From contig JALJCO010010476.1 in NCBI GenBank assembly GCA_023101725.1, forward strand, positions 2,421,001 to 2,485,000: 64,000 nucleotides of DNA, in the 5' to 3' direction. The notes below the pieces were generated by a model. The model saw only the letters and a program-made list of their open reading frames with translations. It had not been told where the DNA came from and searched no databases. This DNA is from Atherinomorus stipes. Lineage: Eukaryota; Chordata; Actinopteri; Atheriniformes; Atherinidae. Position 1 is the first letter of the stretch; every line of letters begins with the position of its first letter. Below, in pieces: positions 25,119 to 36,180 of this stretch. A program made the translations under genes and the position numbers.

Positions 25119-26904
25119 AGCACAAATCGCCTTCCACCATCTAACCTGGCATTACCACAGCCACAGTTACTAGTTACCTCATTAATACACCCAGGAAGTT
25201 ATACAACTTTCAGGCCAACACAGTCCTTTTTACCTCTAAACCACCTGAATAAAAGACTGTGAGTTGAGAAAATGGACTCTTTAATCCTAATTTCCTTTTT
25301 CTTTGAAAATTTCATGGAGTTTAAACAGGCCTGTGTGATATATCTAGCCAATGCTTGCTTTCCCTGAAGACGATGTGAAACCCAGCAGAGTGATGCATTG
25401 ATGATGCAGGTTATTACCTGTTTTAATTTTGTTTTTTTCCCGGTTCCCTTTTTTTTTTTAATGTTCATTTGTTAATGCAGACATCTAAATTGATCTGCGA
25501 TTGTATTCTTTTTTTATGCATCCTGCTTTTTTCAAACAAAATCATCCACCAAGCCATCCATCCCTCGCATCATCAAGTAAAATACTGGTGAAAAACAGTC
25601 AGTGATCCCATGTTTAAATGTGAACACCACATAATTATGTTCAGTGAACAAGGCCTACTCAGCTGCTGAGTAGTTTTATAATCCACATTAAACATGACAA
25701 TGGGCCTCATTTATCAATATCCCTTAATGAATCTTCCTAAATTTGTTCTTAGTTGTGCATCAGTTTGTTTTTGTTGTTGTTGTTGTTGTTGTTTTTAATG
25801 AAAACCCTGTCAGATTCATAAACCTCACAAAAAATGTTTCTTATCTTTAAGATCTAAGATGCCACTGAAACTTTTTGGTTCTTATTTTTACAGTGATACA
25901 AATGGTATCAAATGATCACACAGTAAGATTAAAATCATGTAAAAGCAGCTTTATATATAAAAAGTCAATTAATTGCTTCTGAACAAATATGAGCATGTCA
26001 GGATGAACATTTTTGTGATGTAATGACTAAAGGGGAAAGTGGTACACCTCATAATAAAATTTCAATCTGTTTTACACCCTGAACCTTCTACAGATTACCA
26101 CCTGCTTTGCATCCTTTTAAGAGGCGGTTGATTGATGGAGTTAGTGGTGCGCCTGATTAATTAAAACCTCAAGGTGAGTCTGAAGGATTGGTCATTGGTG
26201 TTATTTACCAGGCAACCAGGGCATAGGTTTTCCTAATAAAAACTAGCAAATTTAAATAATTAAAGACCACATTTAGCAGGTGGAGCTGGGAGACACAGCA
26301 GACTTGGATGAAGTATGAAGTGGCATTCTTCAGGCTGAGGGGACCTCATTCTGGTGAGAATGCTTTAATGTGCATGTGTGTGCATACTGTTGCACTGGAT
26401 TGTATTTTGATGAACTAACCAGAAGACAACAAAACAAATACTAACTCTTCAAACGTAACAGCTCTCAAATGTTCAAGTACTCTTGACTGTTCATTTGTTC
26501 TCACCTAAGATCAAATCACATCACTTACACATACACACAAAAGAGATGAACGTTTTAAAAGTTTTCAAAAGTTTAAGGTGCTCTAAGTTCCATCCATCAA
26601 CAAAATCTAAAGAAAAACCTTGAAAAAAATGTGTTTATAAGAACGGTTCATTGATGAGGTCAAGTGATCTTTACCTAACCTAAAAGAGAGCACTATTGAT
26701 CCTCCTTTATCTTCAGAGTGTAAAAATCTATCAAAAAGCTCAAATTCTTCTCAACAGACAGCTTGAATCATCAGCATCAATGTGAAGCAAATCTGAACAA
26801 CGCCAGCCTAGGAGCTTGTTTCGCATTAAACTAAGAATGAGCACCACAATTTTTGATCAATCCGCTGTTCAGTCAGAACAGAGTGGTCTTTCAGGATGCG
26901 GAGC
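25119..26904 (-). other. kcnj3: kcnj3 intron 2, no gene seen
   Basis: Intronic sequence with a (GTT)n microsatellite at about 25767-25792. No exon or complete transposon recognised. Confidence 0.45.
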
Positions 26905-26908
26905 TTAA

Positions 26909-28110
26909 AGGTGCCATGACATCAAATTTCACTTTTCTGGGGTTTTGGGGGTATAATATGATCTGTTGTGCACTGATGAGGCCATGTGAATGTCCAGAGT
27001 GAGAATCAAAGTTCCTGTTTATGGTCTGTCAGCTTTGTCTCTCTGCTCAGAAACAGTTGAATCAGACAGCAGGCTATCATTCTACGTAGTTCTATCATTC
27101 TACGTAATTTAATTGCTCCATAAGAGCACACTAACAAGTAAACAGCGCCCCCCCCTCTCTCTCGCTCTCTCTCTCTCCTAACGGTCCATGCACCGTCCGC
27201 TCCCCCCCCTCCCCTCCATGTCTGATTCAGCTTTGTGTATGGAGCTAGTAGTAACTTCTCTGCAGTCAGGTCTGGGTTTTCAAACAAATGGATTTAAAAG
27301 AAAACTTCTGCAGTAACACTGAGGGAGGCGACCACAACCTTGTCATTACCTGTAAGTTTATTTATTTTCTAAATGCTGTCTTGTCTGATAAACGTAGCTC
27401 ACACTGTCTGAAGTGCCCATGTTGCTAGCAGTTAGCCTTTAGCAAAGTCTGACCGCAGCTTGACCTAGATTCTCCAAATAAGGTCACAGCCAAATAAGGT
27501 GTAGCCAATTAGGGATGTAACGATTACTGGTAATATGGTTAATCGTGATAAATTTACCAACGATTAGTAAAACCGTTTCAAATCTCAATTATCGTTAAAA
27601 CCGTGACTGATTACTGCCCTTTGAAAAACTCCCAGTGATGCTGCTCATTGGCGGGAAAAGCAGAAGCGGTCCCAGTTTGTAATGTTTAATTTATGAAAAC
27701 ATGGCGTAAGGCAACTAAGGCACCCACTTGGACAGTTCTCTTGAGATTTTTTCCCCTTTTAAAAAGGACAAAGTAGACATTTAGACTTATTTTGAACATT
27801 TTTAAAGATGCTGGGGGGTATTTCTATAATACCGTGATAAAAATGATAACCGTGATAATTTTGGTTACAATAACCATGATGTTAAATTTTCATATCGTTA
27901 CATCCCTACAGCCAATCAAAATAAAGTCAACGTGGTCTCCGGGTAAAGCTCCATATCATCACAGGACCCAAATGTATTACTGAGAAGGTGAGGTCTGGCG
28001 TTTCAAAACAATACTCTGCTGTAAAAAATGCAGTTTTTTTCTTTGGAGTATTTACATATGCAGTAATGCCAACAACATAAACTAGTTTTTAATGCTATGT
28101 CATCACTCCT
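26909..28110. mobile_element. TTAA-flanked element, about 1.2 kb, host of a nested MITE
   Basis: TTAA occurs at 26905-26908 and 28111-28114. The ends read inward AGGTGCCATGACAT (left) and AGGAGTGATGACAT (right), 11 of 14 matching. The interior has a CT-rich tract (about 27145-27180) and no transposase. The hAT-like MITE at 27510-27908 is inserted within it, so about 0.8 kb is the element's own length. Confidence 0.65.
27510..27908. mobile_element. hAT-like MITE, 399 bases, nested
   Basis: Terminal inverted repeats are TAGGGATGTAACGAT at the left and the same string read inward at the right, TAGGGATGTAACGAT. Flanks TAGCCAAT (27502-27509) and CAGCCAAT (27909-27916) form an 8-base duplication with one mismatch, as expected for hAT. 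The interior is AT-rich without a transposase. Confidence 0.82.
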
Positions 28111-28114
28111 TTAA

Positions 28115-28591
28115 TGGGGCTAGAGGCAAGATTAAGAAACGAAACTCGCGACTGCTGACTGGGGCTTCAGGTAACTGCAGCCACGAGCCAAGCCGTCACG
28201 GGAGCGTGCACAAACTGAAGCTATAATGTTGTTTACTAACCTTTTTCTTTGTAGTTACACTTTTTAGTGTCTTTCAGTTGATCTGGATCGTTTGCTGACG
28301 GCAGAAGAATCCATAACTATCGCTTACAGTGTTTGAATTTACCGCGACCGTCTTCTTCCTGTATCAACACTGCGGATGTAGCGTCATTTGACGTCACGTC
28401 CTCAAGGCAGCGCGGGAAATTCGGCCATCGAATTGCAGCGCATTTTGCAGCACACAGCCTGTTCAAGGCAACGGAGAGAAACGTGGGTGGAAACGTTATT
28501 TTTGGTATTTAGCGCTTCATCACCCATTAGTATTAAAAAAAAATGGACATGCATGTTTGTTTGTTTTTTTAAATTCCTGCCTCTAGTCCCT
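28115..28591 (-). mobile_element. TTAA-flanked element copy B, 477 bases
   Basis: TTAA flanks it at 28111-28114 and 28592-28595. The ends read inward TGGGGCTAGAGGCA and AGGGACTAGAGGCA. It is the same family as copy A at 10312-10635 but in the opposite orientation. On the minus strand it has the ATG (begins MDSSAVSKRSRS), a one-base length difference that breaks the frame, a donor-like AAG/GTTAGT and the TGACGTCA palindrome. Its left TTAA is also the right TTAA of the element at 26909-28110. Confidence 0.78.
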
Positions 28592-28727
28592 TTAAGAAGA
28601 AGAGGGGGCTAAAACAGAGCACAATTGTGCGATATATCTAATCATTAGATTAGATATGCCGCACACTTGCTGTTTTATATTGACTGTCAAGTCTTTGCGC
28701 CGCACAGCTGTATTGGACATGCTGACA

Positions 28728-28991
28728 TTAAAGTCCTTCGTTTTTTTCTGAACACATTATTTGGGCCACTTTAATGAGGCACTGCTTCATAAAGTCCCCA
28801 TCTGAGAAAGTCTTACCATGTCGGCCGATAAGTTGAGCAACCTCATAGCTGGCTAATGTAACATTTTCCTGCACTTGTGTAGCGCAGAAAAACAATTGTT
28901 GCTGATCCTGCAGGTTTGCTGCCATTTGCTTCACTCTCTGTTCTCGCTCAGCACCAGTGTAAGAAGCGTAGGTTTTGTTGTGCCGGCACAC
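28728..28991 (-). pseudogene. Fragment of a hAT-type transposase (ZBED/GTF2IRD2-like)
   Basis: The minus-strand frame resembles, from memory, the N-terminal part of hAT-derived proteins of the ZBED5/GTF2IRD2/EPM2AIP1 kind: a Q-rich helix (DQQQLFF), then ASYEVAQLIGRHGKTFSDGD and FMKQCLIKVAQIMC. Only about 85 residues remain; no RNaseH-like catalytic core is visible. Just upstream (28992-29060) the frame is broken. The string AGTGTGAAAGGGGCAT near 29351-29366 resembles a hAT-type terminus and could be an edge of the parent element. Confidence 0.65.
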
Positions 28992-31900
28992 ATTATACTC
29001 GGGGCATCATTGCCACAGTTTCACTGCAAATCAAATTTCCCCTTAAATTCTATGAAGAAATGGTCACTTTCCCACCGTGTCTGAAAGCACACAAATATGC
29101 ACACAGCAAGAAGAAAATCAACACCATGGTAAACGGTGTTGATAAAATGAACAGCAGGTAAATCACAAACTCAACTTTCTCCATTGTTGTTCAGTGTATG
29201 TGTGTGGTGCCAACAAATTACTTCACGAAACGTCGCTATGATGACCCTGTCCACACTGAAGACAACCTCAATTGCACTCAATTGTATTGTGGCCAAACTA
29301 AACTGGGGTAGTGTGGTGTCGGCCCATTGAGAGCCGGGCTAAGTAGGTGCTAGTGTGAAAGGGGCATAATGGGTCAGCCTGTGGCCATCCTCTTAATGTG
29401 ATGCTTGCAAACTGTCCGAATCTTCATACAAGCACCCAAATACCAAAATTCAGCTTTTCTCGCCAAAATAGGGCCAAATTCAGATTTTTAGAATAGCACC
29501 TGTAATGACTTTGTTTCTGGACACTTAATGATTAAAAAAAAAAAAATCTACATGCAAGGCTTAAAAACTATCAGAAACTTCATAAATGAGGAGTACAAAT
29601 GTTTTCTGGTGGACTCAGTTCACTGCTGTGACACCTACATGCCCCAAATCAGCTTCTCTCGCTGACATAATGCCAAATTTGTATTTTTAACATGGTATTG
29701 GTAATATGTTGGTTATGTTGGCCATAATCAAGAAATAAATGTGTTAATTTCACAGATTAACCTCTTTGCAATAAAATGTTAAAGCTGCAGTCTATAACCA
29801 TGGGAAGAGCACAGACTTAGCCTGAAAATTTGAAGCAAAACAAGTTTCACACCACTCCCCCTCCCTCCCCGCTGCACTCAAGCTCTGCCTCCAGCAGAAG
29901 ACTAAAAAATGTAATACTACCCTGTAAATACACACAATTTGGATGATTTAAACAAGAGTTTTGGGTACCTTTAACTAGAACATCTTCAAGATATCTTAGC
30001 AGACTAGTACTGTATGGAAAGTGCAACAGATGAATAATTAAACAGTTTTATTTTGTTTCCATTAGTATTTCCTCGTTATATTAATAGTGAGTTAAATCTA
30101 AACAGAATTATGTGTTAATGTGCTAATCATATTCACTGTTGTAAATTTAAGCTGAAACAATTACTCCATTTACCCTCTTGCTGATTGTGAGAATTAATCT
30201 GCAGCCCTTTTAATGGTTGATTAACCTTTTATCACTGAAAGGACTGTTGGTATTCCCAATGGGATCGCCATCGTTCCCAATGATGTGCACTCTGGCGATC
30301 TTTTGAGGACAACTGGCACACTTGACATTGGGAGCATCTTTAAGACCATCTGTGTTAAAAGGTTAATCCTGTTAGTCACTGATATTCACAAGTTCTTCCT
30401 ATTCTTGTGTGGTTTTCCTTCTTTCACCCTTTAAATCCCCAAGAACTGAAGTTGTTTAGCAGGGAAGTATCAGTCATGTAAAATGAGCAATGTATAGCTG
30501 GAATTACAAGCTTTGGGCTTTTATATCAATTGGCCATTAATCATTATTATAAAAGGTATAATTGATAAAAACAAAAATAATGTTATATGCATTTTTTTCT
30601 ACAGTCCTGCTTTTTTTTTTCTAGCAGATTTGTTCCATGATGCATATAAAATGTAAAGCATATACTGTCATTATTCAAAGAAGTAGGCTGAAATCAAATA
30701 TCTTATTTAGTCTGGGCTGCTGTTAGTAATTTCTCCTCACCATGGCTGTATTCAAATCCCCCTTTTTTTTATCGAAGCACCTCAGCTCCGAACTATTGTG
30801 CAGGTATCCATGTCAGTGAAAAAAAAAAAAAAAAAAAACACGATGAAGCACACACATAATCTGACACTGCATTGCTTTGAAACCAGTGCCACAGCTTAAA
30901 CTTCTTAATGGGGAGTTATGTGCTGCCGCCTGTACTGACTGTTAGTGTCAAATGTTATTGCTGTCAGCGCAGTTAACTCATCTAAAACTTGTACATCAGA
31001 GCCTGTCCTACCTGCGTTTTTTGCCACATTTCTTTGCAAATGCACTAGAAATTCAGCAACCTCTCCCAAAACTATGAATTCTTCTTCTCCAGATAAAAAT
31101 ATGACACAGCCCAACATCCATCAGGTCTCATTTGAAAGGTGTAGCGGATTGAGGGGATGATCACAAACCCCTTAGGCTCCTATTTGAAAAGAATGATGAA
31201 CATTTCCTGCCTTTTACACAATGTTGAGGTTGTGAGAGGTTCCGGCAAATGGAACAATTCTGAACTCTTTCTGCTTTTCTTTTCTTTTCTTGTGTGAAAA
31301 AAGAATTTTAGTCCAAAATATTTTTGTTTGATTTCTGGAAGAAAAAGGTTACCATGTCAAAAGGGGTACACTGTTGTGTCTGTTATCTTCCAATTGCAAG
31401 ACTATTGCATGCTCTGCAGCAGAGTGTTTTGTTTTTTTTAACTTGTGTTGCAGACAGTGGTTTTTTTCACACTTAGCAGAGTTGGGTAGCTTTTTCCCTA
31501 GTAAACACCAAGCAACCTCATAAATATTTCATTTCATTTTTCTCTGCTGTATCACCTGTTCTGGCAAGTACTTTACGGTACAGTACCGCCTCCGTGTGCT
31601 TTTCATATTTCAGAGATCTTCTCTAATAGCAGATGATGTTGTTGACGCTGCAATCTCATTTCATGTTTGCTATCCCATGTTTGCCTGGTTTATTACAGAA
31701 ATTCTGTTATGTTTCTATACCATAGGAATAAAAAAAGGCTAAGTTTAGTGCAGTGCTGCAATCCTGAATACTCAAGGAGAGGTTGCCATGGAAACAGAGT
31801 TACATTGGCCAGAAATGAAAGCGACTAAGGATTTAGACTTTCACTGTACATCAATTTTTAACTATAGATTGTTTCTACATCAGCATTTCCACTAACTTCA

Positions 31901-33239
31901 CATAACCACAACTGCTCCTCAATGCAGGCATTTCTGTGAAGCACAAAAGGGAGCGCAGCAATCTGAAAAAAAGAAAGAAAGAAAAAAAAAAAAGAAAGGC
32001 AAGGCTGATATGGCACATGACTCTGTGGGAATGTAATGCTAAAATTGTCTTTATCTTATTAAATCCTGCTGCAGAATTTGATATTTTAATATCTGGAAAC
32101 CAAATCCCTGCAGCTAAAGTAATTAGACAATTACTAAAGTTTAAAAATGTGCTGAATTTCAACTGTTTATATGCCTCATGTTTACTTGTTAATATAAATG
32201 ATGGCCTGACCACATTTGATGGATCTAGTACCGCACTCAGACTGCAGCATACTCTAGTATATTAGTATCATTTAATAACGCACACTTGCTTTTTTAATAT
32301 GTCTGGTCTTATCAGATTGGTACAGCGTAAACGGTATTCCCTGATATGAAGGGTCATCATACTGTATGCCAGATAACACTCAGCTGCAATACAACTTTAA
32401 TAAAACTGCAATAAATCTATTTAATAATCATCTCTCAGGAATTGAATGTCCTTATTAATTACAGTCTGAGGCGATAGCCTGCAAGCCTCCCTGTCACATC
32501 TCAATATGCACTTTTTTCTCCTCTGAATCAGTCTATTACAACCGCTCCTCTGTTCGGCCTATAACACTATAGGAGCTCTCCCCACACTACTTCATCAACT
32601 GTGTCAAATAAACGGTTGAATTTAAAATGACCGCAGCGAAGAATTTTACTCGGGGCATTGCTCATCTCGAGGAAATGGAATTCCGTAATTCCAAAGGGAC
32701 CCTAGAAAGTAAATTATTATGCCCCCTGAGAGCAGCAGCCATGAGGTAAGCGCTGTTCAGTCACAAAGATGGAGGAATGCAATTTGTTTCAGATGAGAAA
32801 AAGAAAACGTGAATAGCCTAACACTGACCTGAGAGAGTTACAGCACTCAACACTTCGCTTGAAAACCTGCCTAACTTCCACAAACGCAAACGGGTTTCAA
32901 GTGCATTCAAATTCCTTCTCTCAGTTTCCACAAAATTGATCATTTGTGATTAAAAATGCTAACTACTTCTGATATTAGCTGCTCTGTGTGTTTGCCACAG
33001 ATTTAGAAATCAATGAAATGCAATCTAGAGCTCAATATTGAGCCCATGTAGATGATAGCACTTAGCACCTAAGAAATAGTTCAATATTATCCACAAGAGT
33101 TGATGTACAGACATAGCACAGCACCACCATAAAAGCAACACACAACACTTGTGGACCAACATGTAGCCTGGAGCAACAGCATCTTGTAAAACAGAATCTT
33201 TTTTTAACAGAGCTGGCTGTGGAAAATGTTGTTACTCAC
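28992..33239 (-). other. kcnj3: kcnj3 intron 2, 5' part
   Basis: Intronic sequence between the repeat cluster and exon 2. It has poly-A runs near 30818-30837 and 31975-31995. No additional exon or RNA gene recognised. Confidence 0.45.
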
Positions 33240-33456
33240 CTGTGGTCTCTACAATGCCCTCTAGTATCACCACAATTTCAAACTGCTCTGTTTGCATGGA
33301 CCTCTGTGAGAGGTCGTAGAAGGGGCTTTTGGTGTCAATCACATGGCAGATCGTGAGTGGTGAGACGAGAAAGAGCTGGTCTGCCCCGGTGCTGAAACCC
33401 ACGTCCAACTCCAACTGATCCAGTGGAAGAAACTCGCCCTCAGGCGTCTGGCGAGA
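33240..33456 (-). CDS. kcnj3: kcnj3 exon 2: GIRK1 residues 227-299
   Basis: Middle coding exon of GIRK1, 217 bases. The acceptor is a pyrimidine-rich tract ending in AG at 33458-33457; the donor is GTGAGT at 33239-33238 onward. The exon opens in phase 0 (serine, then RQTPEGEF) and leaves one base for the glycine codon completed by exon 3. It encodes the start of the cytoplasmic domain with [20 protein letters not shown] and SPFYDLSQ, which are nearly identical to human. This domain forms the cytoplasmic pore and the G-beta-gamma contact surface in Kir3 channels. A frame of only 60 residues starting at a methionine underestimates the exon, which begins at the acceptor. Confidence 0.97.
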
Positions 33457-34425
33457 CTGGGGAGGCAGAAAGAAAGAGGCAGAGATGTTTAATAAGGGGA
33501 TGGAAGGGGTAAGGCAGATTTATCTACGGCTTACAGTGAGGCTTTGTGTCAGCTTTACACATTTTACATGCAATCAGATGTAATAATCAGTCCTTTAGAA
33601 AATGACAGTAATTCACTAAATTTAAGGAATATGTGGAACATTGCTTCAGGATAGATGTAGATTTTTCTTTTGACAAATTAATCTGATCTCAGGATTTTAA
33701 TGCAGGTGTGTTTATCTACGTTATCCTGACCTGCAGTCTCAGAACATGGACATTAGACAAAGGGGGGGGGGCTTACTTGGCTCAGTGAAAAACATTTAAA
33801 ACACAGATGAGTGTAAAGTTAATACCTATCTTAAAGCCATTAACTTGCTCATTCTTCATATTTCTGTTTCATTTTTACATTTTCTGTTATAGGCTAATAT
33901 GAATGTATACTTGTCTAGGAACTAATAGCAACTGCTGGATGCATATAAAAGTACTTTTATAGATAAAACAGCCAGAAGATGGAACAGGAGGGTAATCTTC
34001 AGAAAAGGCTTATTTAGAACAGCATATGCAGAGAATATATTAAGACAAAACTGCCACCTTCTCATTGAACATTCAAAATGAGCAAGCATATGAGCAGAAT
34101 TATCTTAAAGAGGTCCAAAAAGAGAGATTTAGGTTGTAGGTTTATACCAGTTTTGCAATACACTGAGATTTGTGTCACCTTCTTGGCTACGACTTAAAAT
34201 AACTAATCCTGTTCATTTTTTTGTTTTTAAAGCTACTGGTAAAATTTCCATCCACTGCAGAAGAAGAGATTGATGCATGACTCCACTGTGGACATTTAGG
34301 AGAGGACTTTAATGTCAGTGCGTGGGCCTTTCTGTGTAGAAACAAGAAATAACACCTGATTATCAAAAAGAGATAAAAGAAAACTGTAAGATGCAATCCC
34401 CTCCCCTAAAAGTAGCATCACTTAC
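33457..34425 (-). other. kcnj3: kcnj3 intron 1, 969 bases
   Basis: A GT-AG intron between exons 1 and 2 with donor GTAAGT at 34425. It is short compared with intron 2. It has a G run at about 33763-33771; nothing else recognised. Confidence 0.85.
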
Positions 34426-35103
34426 TTTCAGCAATTTGCAGCGGATCTGTGCAGAGACCATATGGCTGTTACGCAAGTTGCCGACCCTGAACATGAGAGT
34501 GAGTTTTCCATCTCGCATAGAAATCGCCGCATGTTCACTGAACATCAGTGTCTCGGCCCTCTTCTTGGGCTGAGACATCTTGATAAACATGCAGCCGATC
34601 AGAAATGCATCGACGATCGATCCGAGAATCGACTGGAAAAGAAAGAGAATGATCCCCTCGGGGCATTTGTCTGTAATGTATCTGTAACCATATCCTATGG
34701 TGGCCTCGGTCTCTATGAAGAAGAGGAAGGCTGAGGGAAAGTTATAGACATTGGCCACACAAGGAGTGTACTTATCATTGTGGGCTTTGTTGAGGTCTCC
34801 TCTGATGTATGCGATGAACCACCACATAGAGGCCATGAAGAGCCAAGCCACTGTGTAGGTGAGGATAAAAATAAATAGATTCCAGCGCCATTTCAAATCT
34901 ACCAGTGTTGTGAACAAGTCTGAGAGGTATCTGCTGGTTTCACCACCCAGGTTCCCATGCTGGACGTTACATCGCCCGTTCTTGTCCACGAACCGCTGCC
35001 TCTTCTTCTTTTTCTCTGGGGGAGGCTGATTGAATCCAGACCCGCTAGATGAGGTGGTCACTACCTGATAATCGTCCCCAAATTTCTTTCGAAGTGCAGA
35101 CAT
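34426..35103 (-). CDS. kcnj3: kcnj3 exon 1: GIRK1 residues 1-226, start, channel pore
   Basis: First coding exon of GIRK1 (Kir3.1), a plasma-membrane potassium channel subunit that forms heterotetramers with other Kir3 subunits and opens on G-beta-gamma binding. The start is the ATG at 35103; the N-terminus [20 protein letters not shown] matches human GIRK1 nearly residue for residue. After it come the cytoplasmic slide helix, M1 (about 75-99), the pore helix with the GIRK1-specific phenylalanine (F129, human F137), the filter TIGYG (135-139), M2 (about 150-175) with the rectification aspartate D165 (human D173), and the PIP2-region string MSQPKKR. A cytoplasmic stretch ends at KLLK and donor GTAAGT. 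An insert of about 8 residues present in the human N-terminus is absent. Joined coding length over three exons is 496 residues, against 501 in human. Confidence 0.98.
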
Positions 35104-36180
35104 ACTACGATGACAGCAGCGAGAGAAATAACAAAGGATTCAGTTTTGTGTTGTTTTTTCAAAAAGAAAGTCTGACTTGTAGTTGCTGCAGTCGTCGGTG
35201 TCCGTGCGCAACGTCTCTTGTTGGAAAATGAGGCGAAAAAAGTGCGATGTCTTCTCCTCAGTTAGACTTGCACCGTCCTCATTCGCCGTGCACTACTGTT
35301 GCTACACTCTACAGCCATGAAATATCAATAATGCACGAGTTGCATACAAACCCCAAAGATAGAAGCCATTTGGAAAAAAAAAATCAAGCGACGCTCGGGA
35401 TAAGGTATCCAAACGCGCCAGTCGCAGTCCAGGTTTTACAGGTTTATCAGTTGCTGCGTCGTGAATTACTTATCGTCTGTAGAAGCTGGGGCTTTATCGA
35501 CCTGTTCACAACTGCACTCACACAGCAAGTTTTCATTGGAAAGTTGAAAATCTCTCTGCGGTCTATAAAATACAAATATCTCTGCGTTATCATTCACTGG
35601 AAACGGTTTCAAGGATGAAAACACTCTGTGCGCACTTGAGACTGTGTTGGAGATGATTCGGTTCCCAGTCCTTTCTCTGTGATCTGTACACATAGGAGAT
35701 AAACTGCGGGCAAGCATACAGTAAAAGATGACGAACTGGAGGGGGAAAAAATAATCACGGTTCCACTGCCGTCATTTTGGGCTGCGTGCGTCCACGTTGA
35801 TTGCCAGGCTCTTTTCAGCCAGCTTTTCCTCTCTCTTAGAGAAATATCGACTGGCTTCTCATGGTTCAGCGATACACAGATCCACCAGATGCTCTTTTGG
35901 CTGTTTAGATCCGTCTTTCCCTTCGATTTCCCTGCTCCACTCCTGCGCACTCTCACGTTTCCAGTGATGCGCTCACTGTTGCCTAGTGGTACTACAAAGA
36001 CAGACAATTTGGAGGAGGGAAGAGGGTTCACCTGATTTGGCAGCTTTTTTTTTCGTCTCTAATGCTCAAACATGTGAAACTGTAGGAAAGATGATGACTT
36101 TTCAATAATCAAGCAAGCGTGATTCACGCTGAATGCAACATTCAAGAATCAGCGCGCGAGTCTGTCTCTTTCGGTTATTT
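35104..36180 (-). promoter_or_regulatory. kcnj3: kcnj3 5' flank: probable 5' UTR and promoter region
   Basis: The kilobase upstream of the start codon is visibly richer in CpG than the rest of the window (for example around 35190-35530 and the GCGCGCGAG string near 36152), as is common for neuronal gene promoters. I see no TATA box at a convincing position on the minus strand and cannot place the transcription start. A 140-codon minus-strand frame at 35609-36031 is not similar to anything I know. Confidence 0.4.

Noticed and set aside
28875..29161. Plus-strand ORFs over the hAT transposase fragment
   Set aside because: They are antisense to the minus-strand fragment, which has the recognisable protein text.
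34391..34734. Plus-strand ORFs over kcnj3 exon 1
   Set aside because: Antisense shadows of the channel coding exon.
35609..36031. Minus-strand 140-codon ORF upstream of kcnj3
   Set aside because: No similarity to a known protein, no splice context, and it lies in the CpG-rich flank where chance ORFs are longer. Most likely 5' UTR or promoter sequence.
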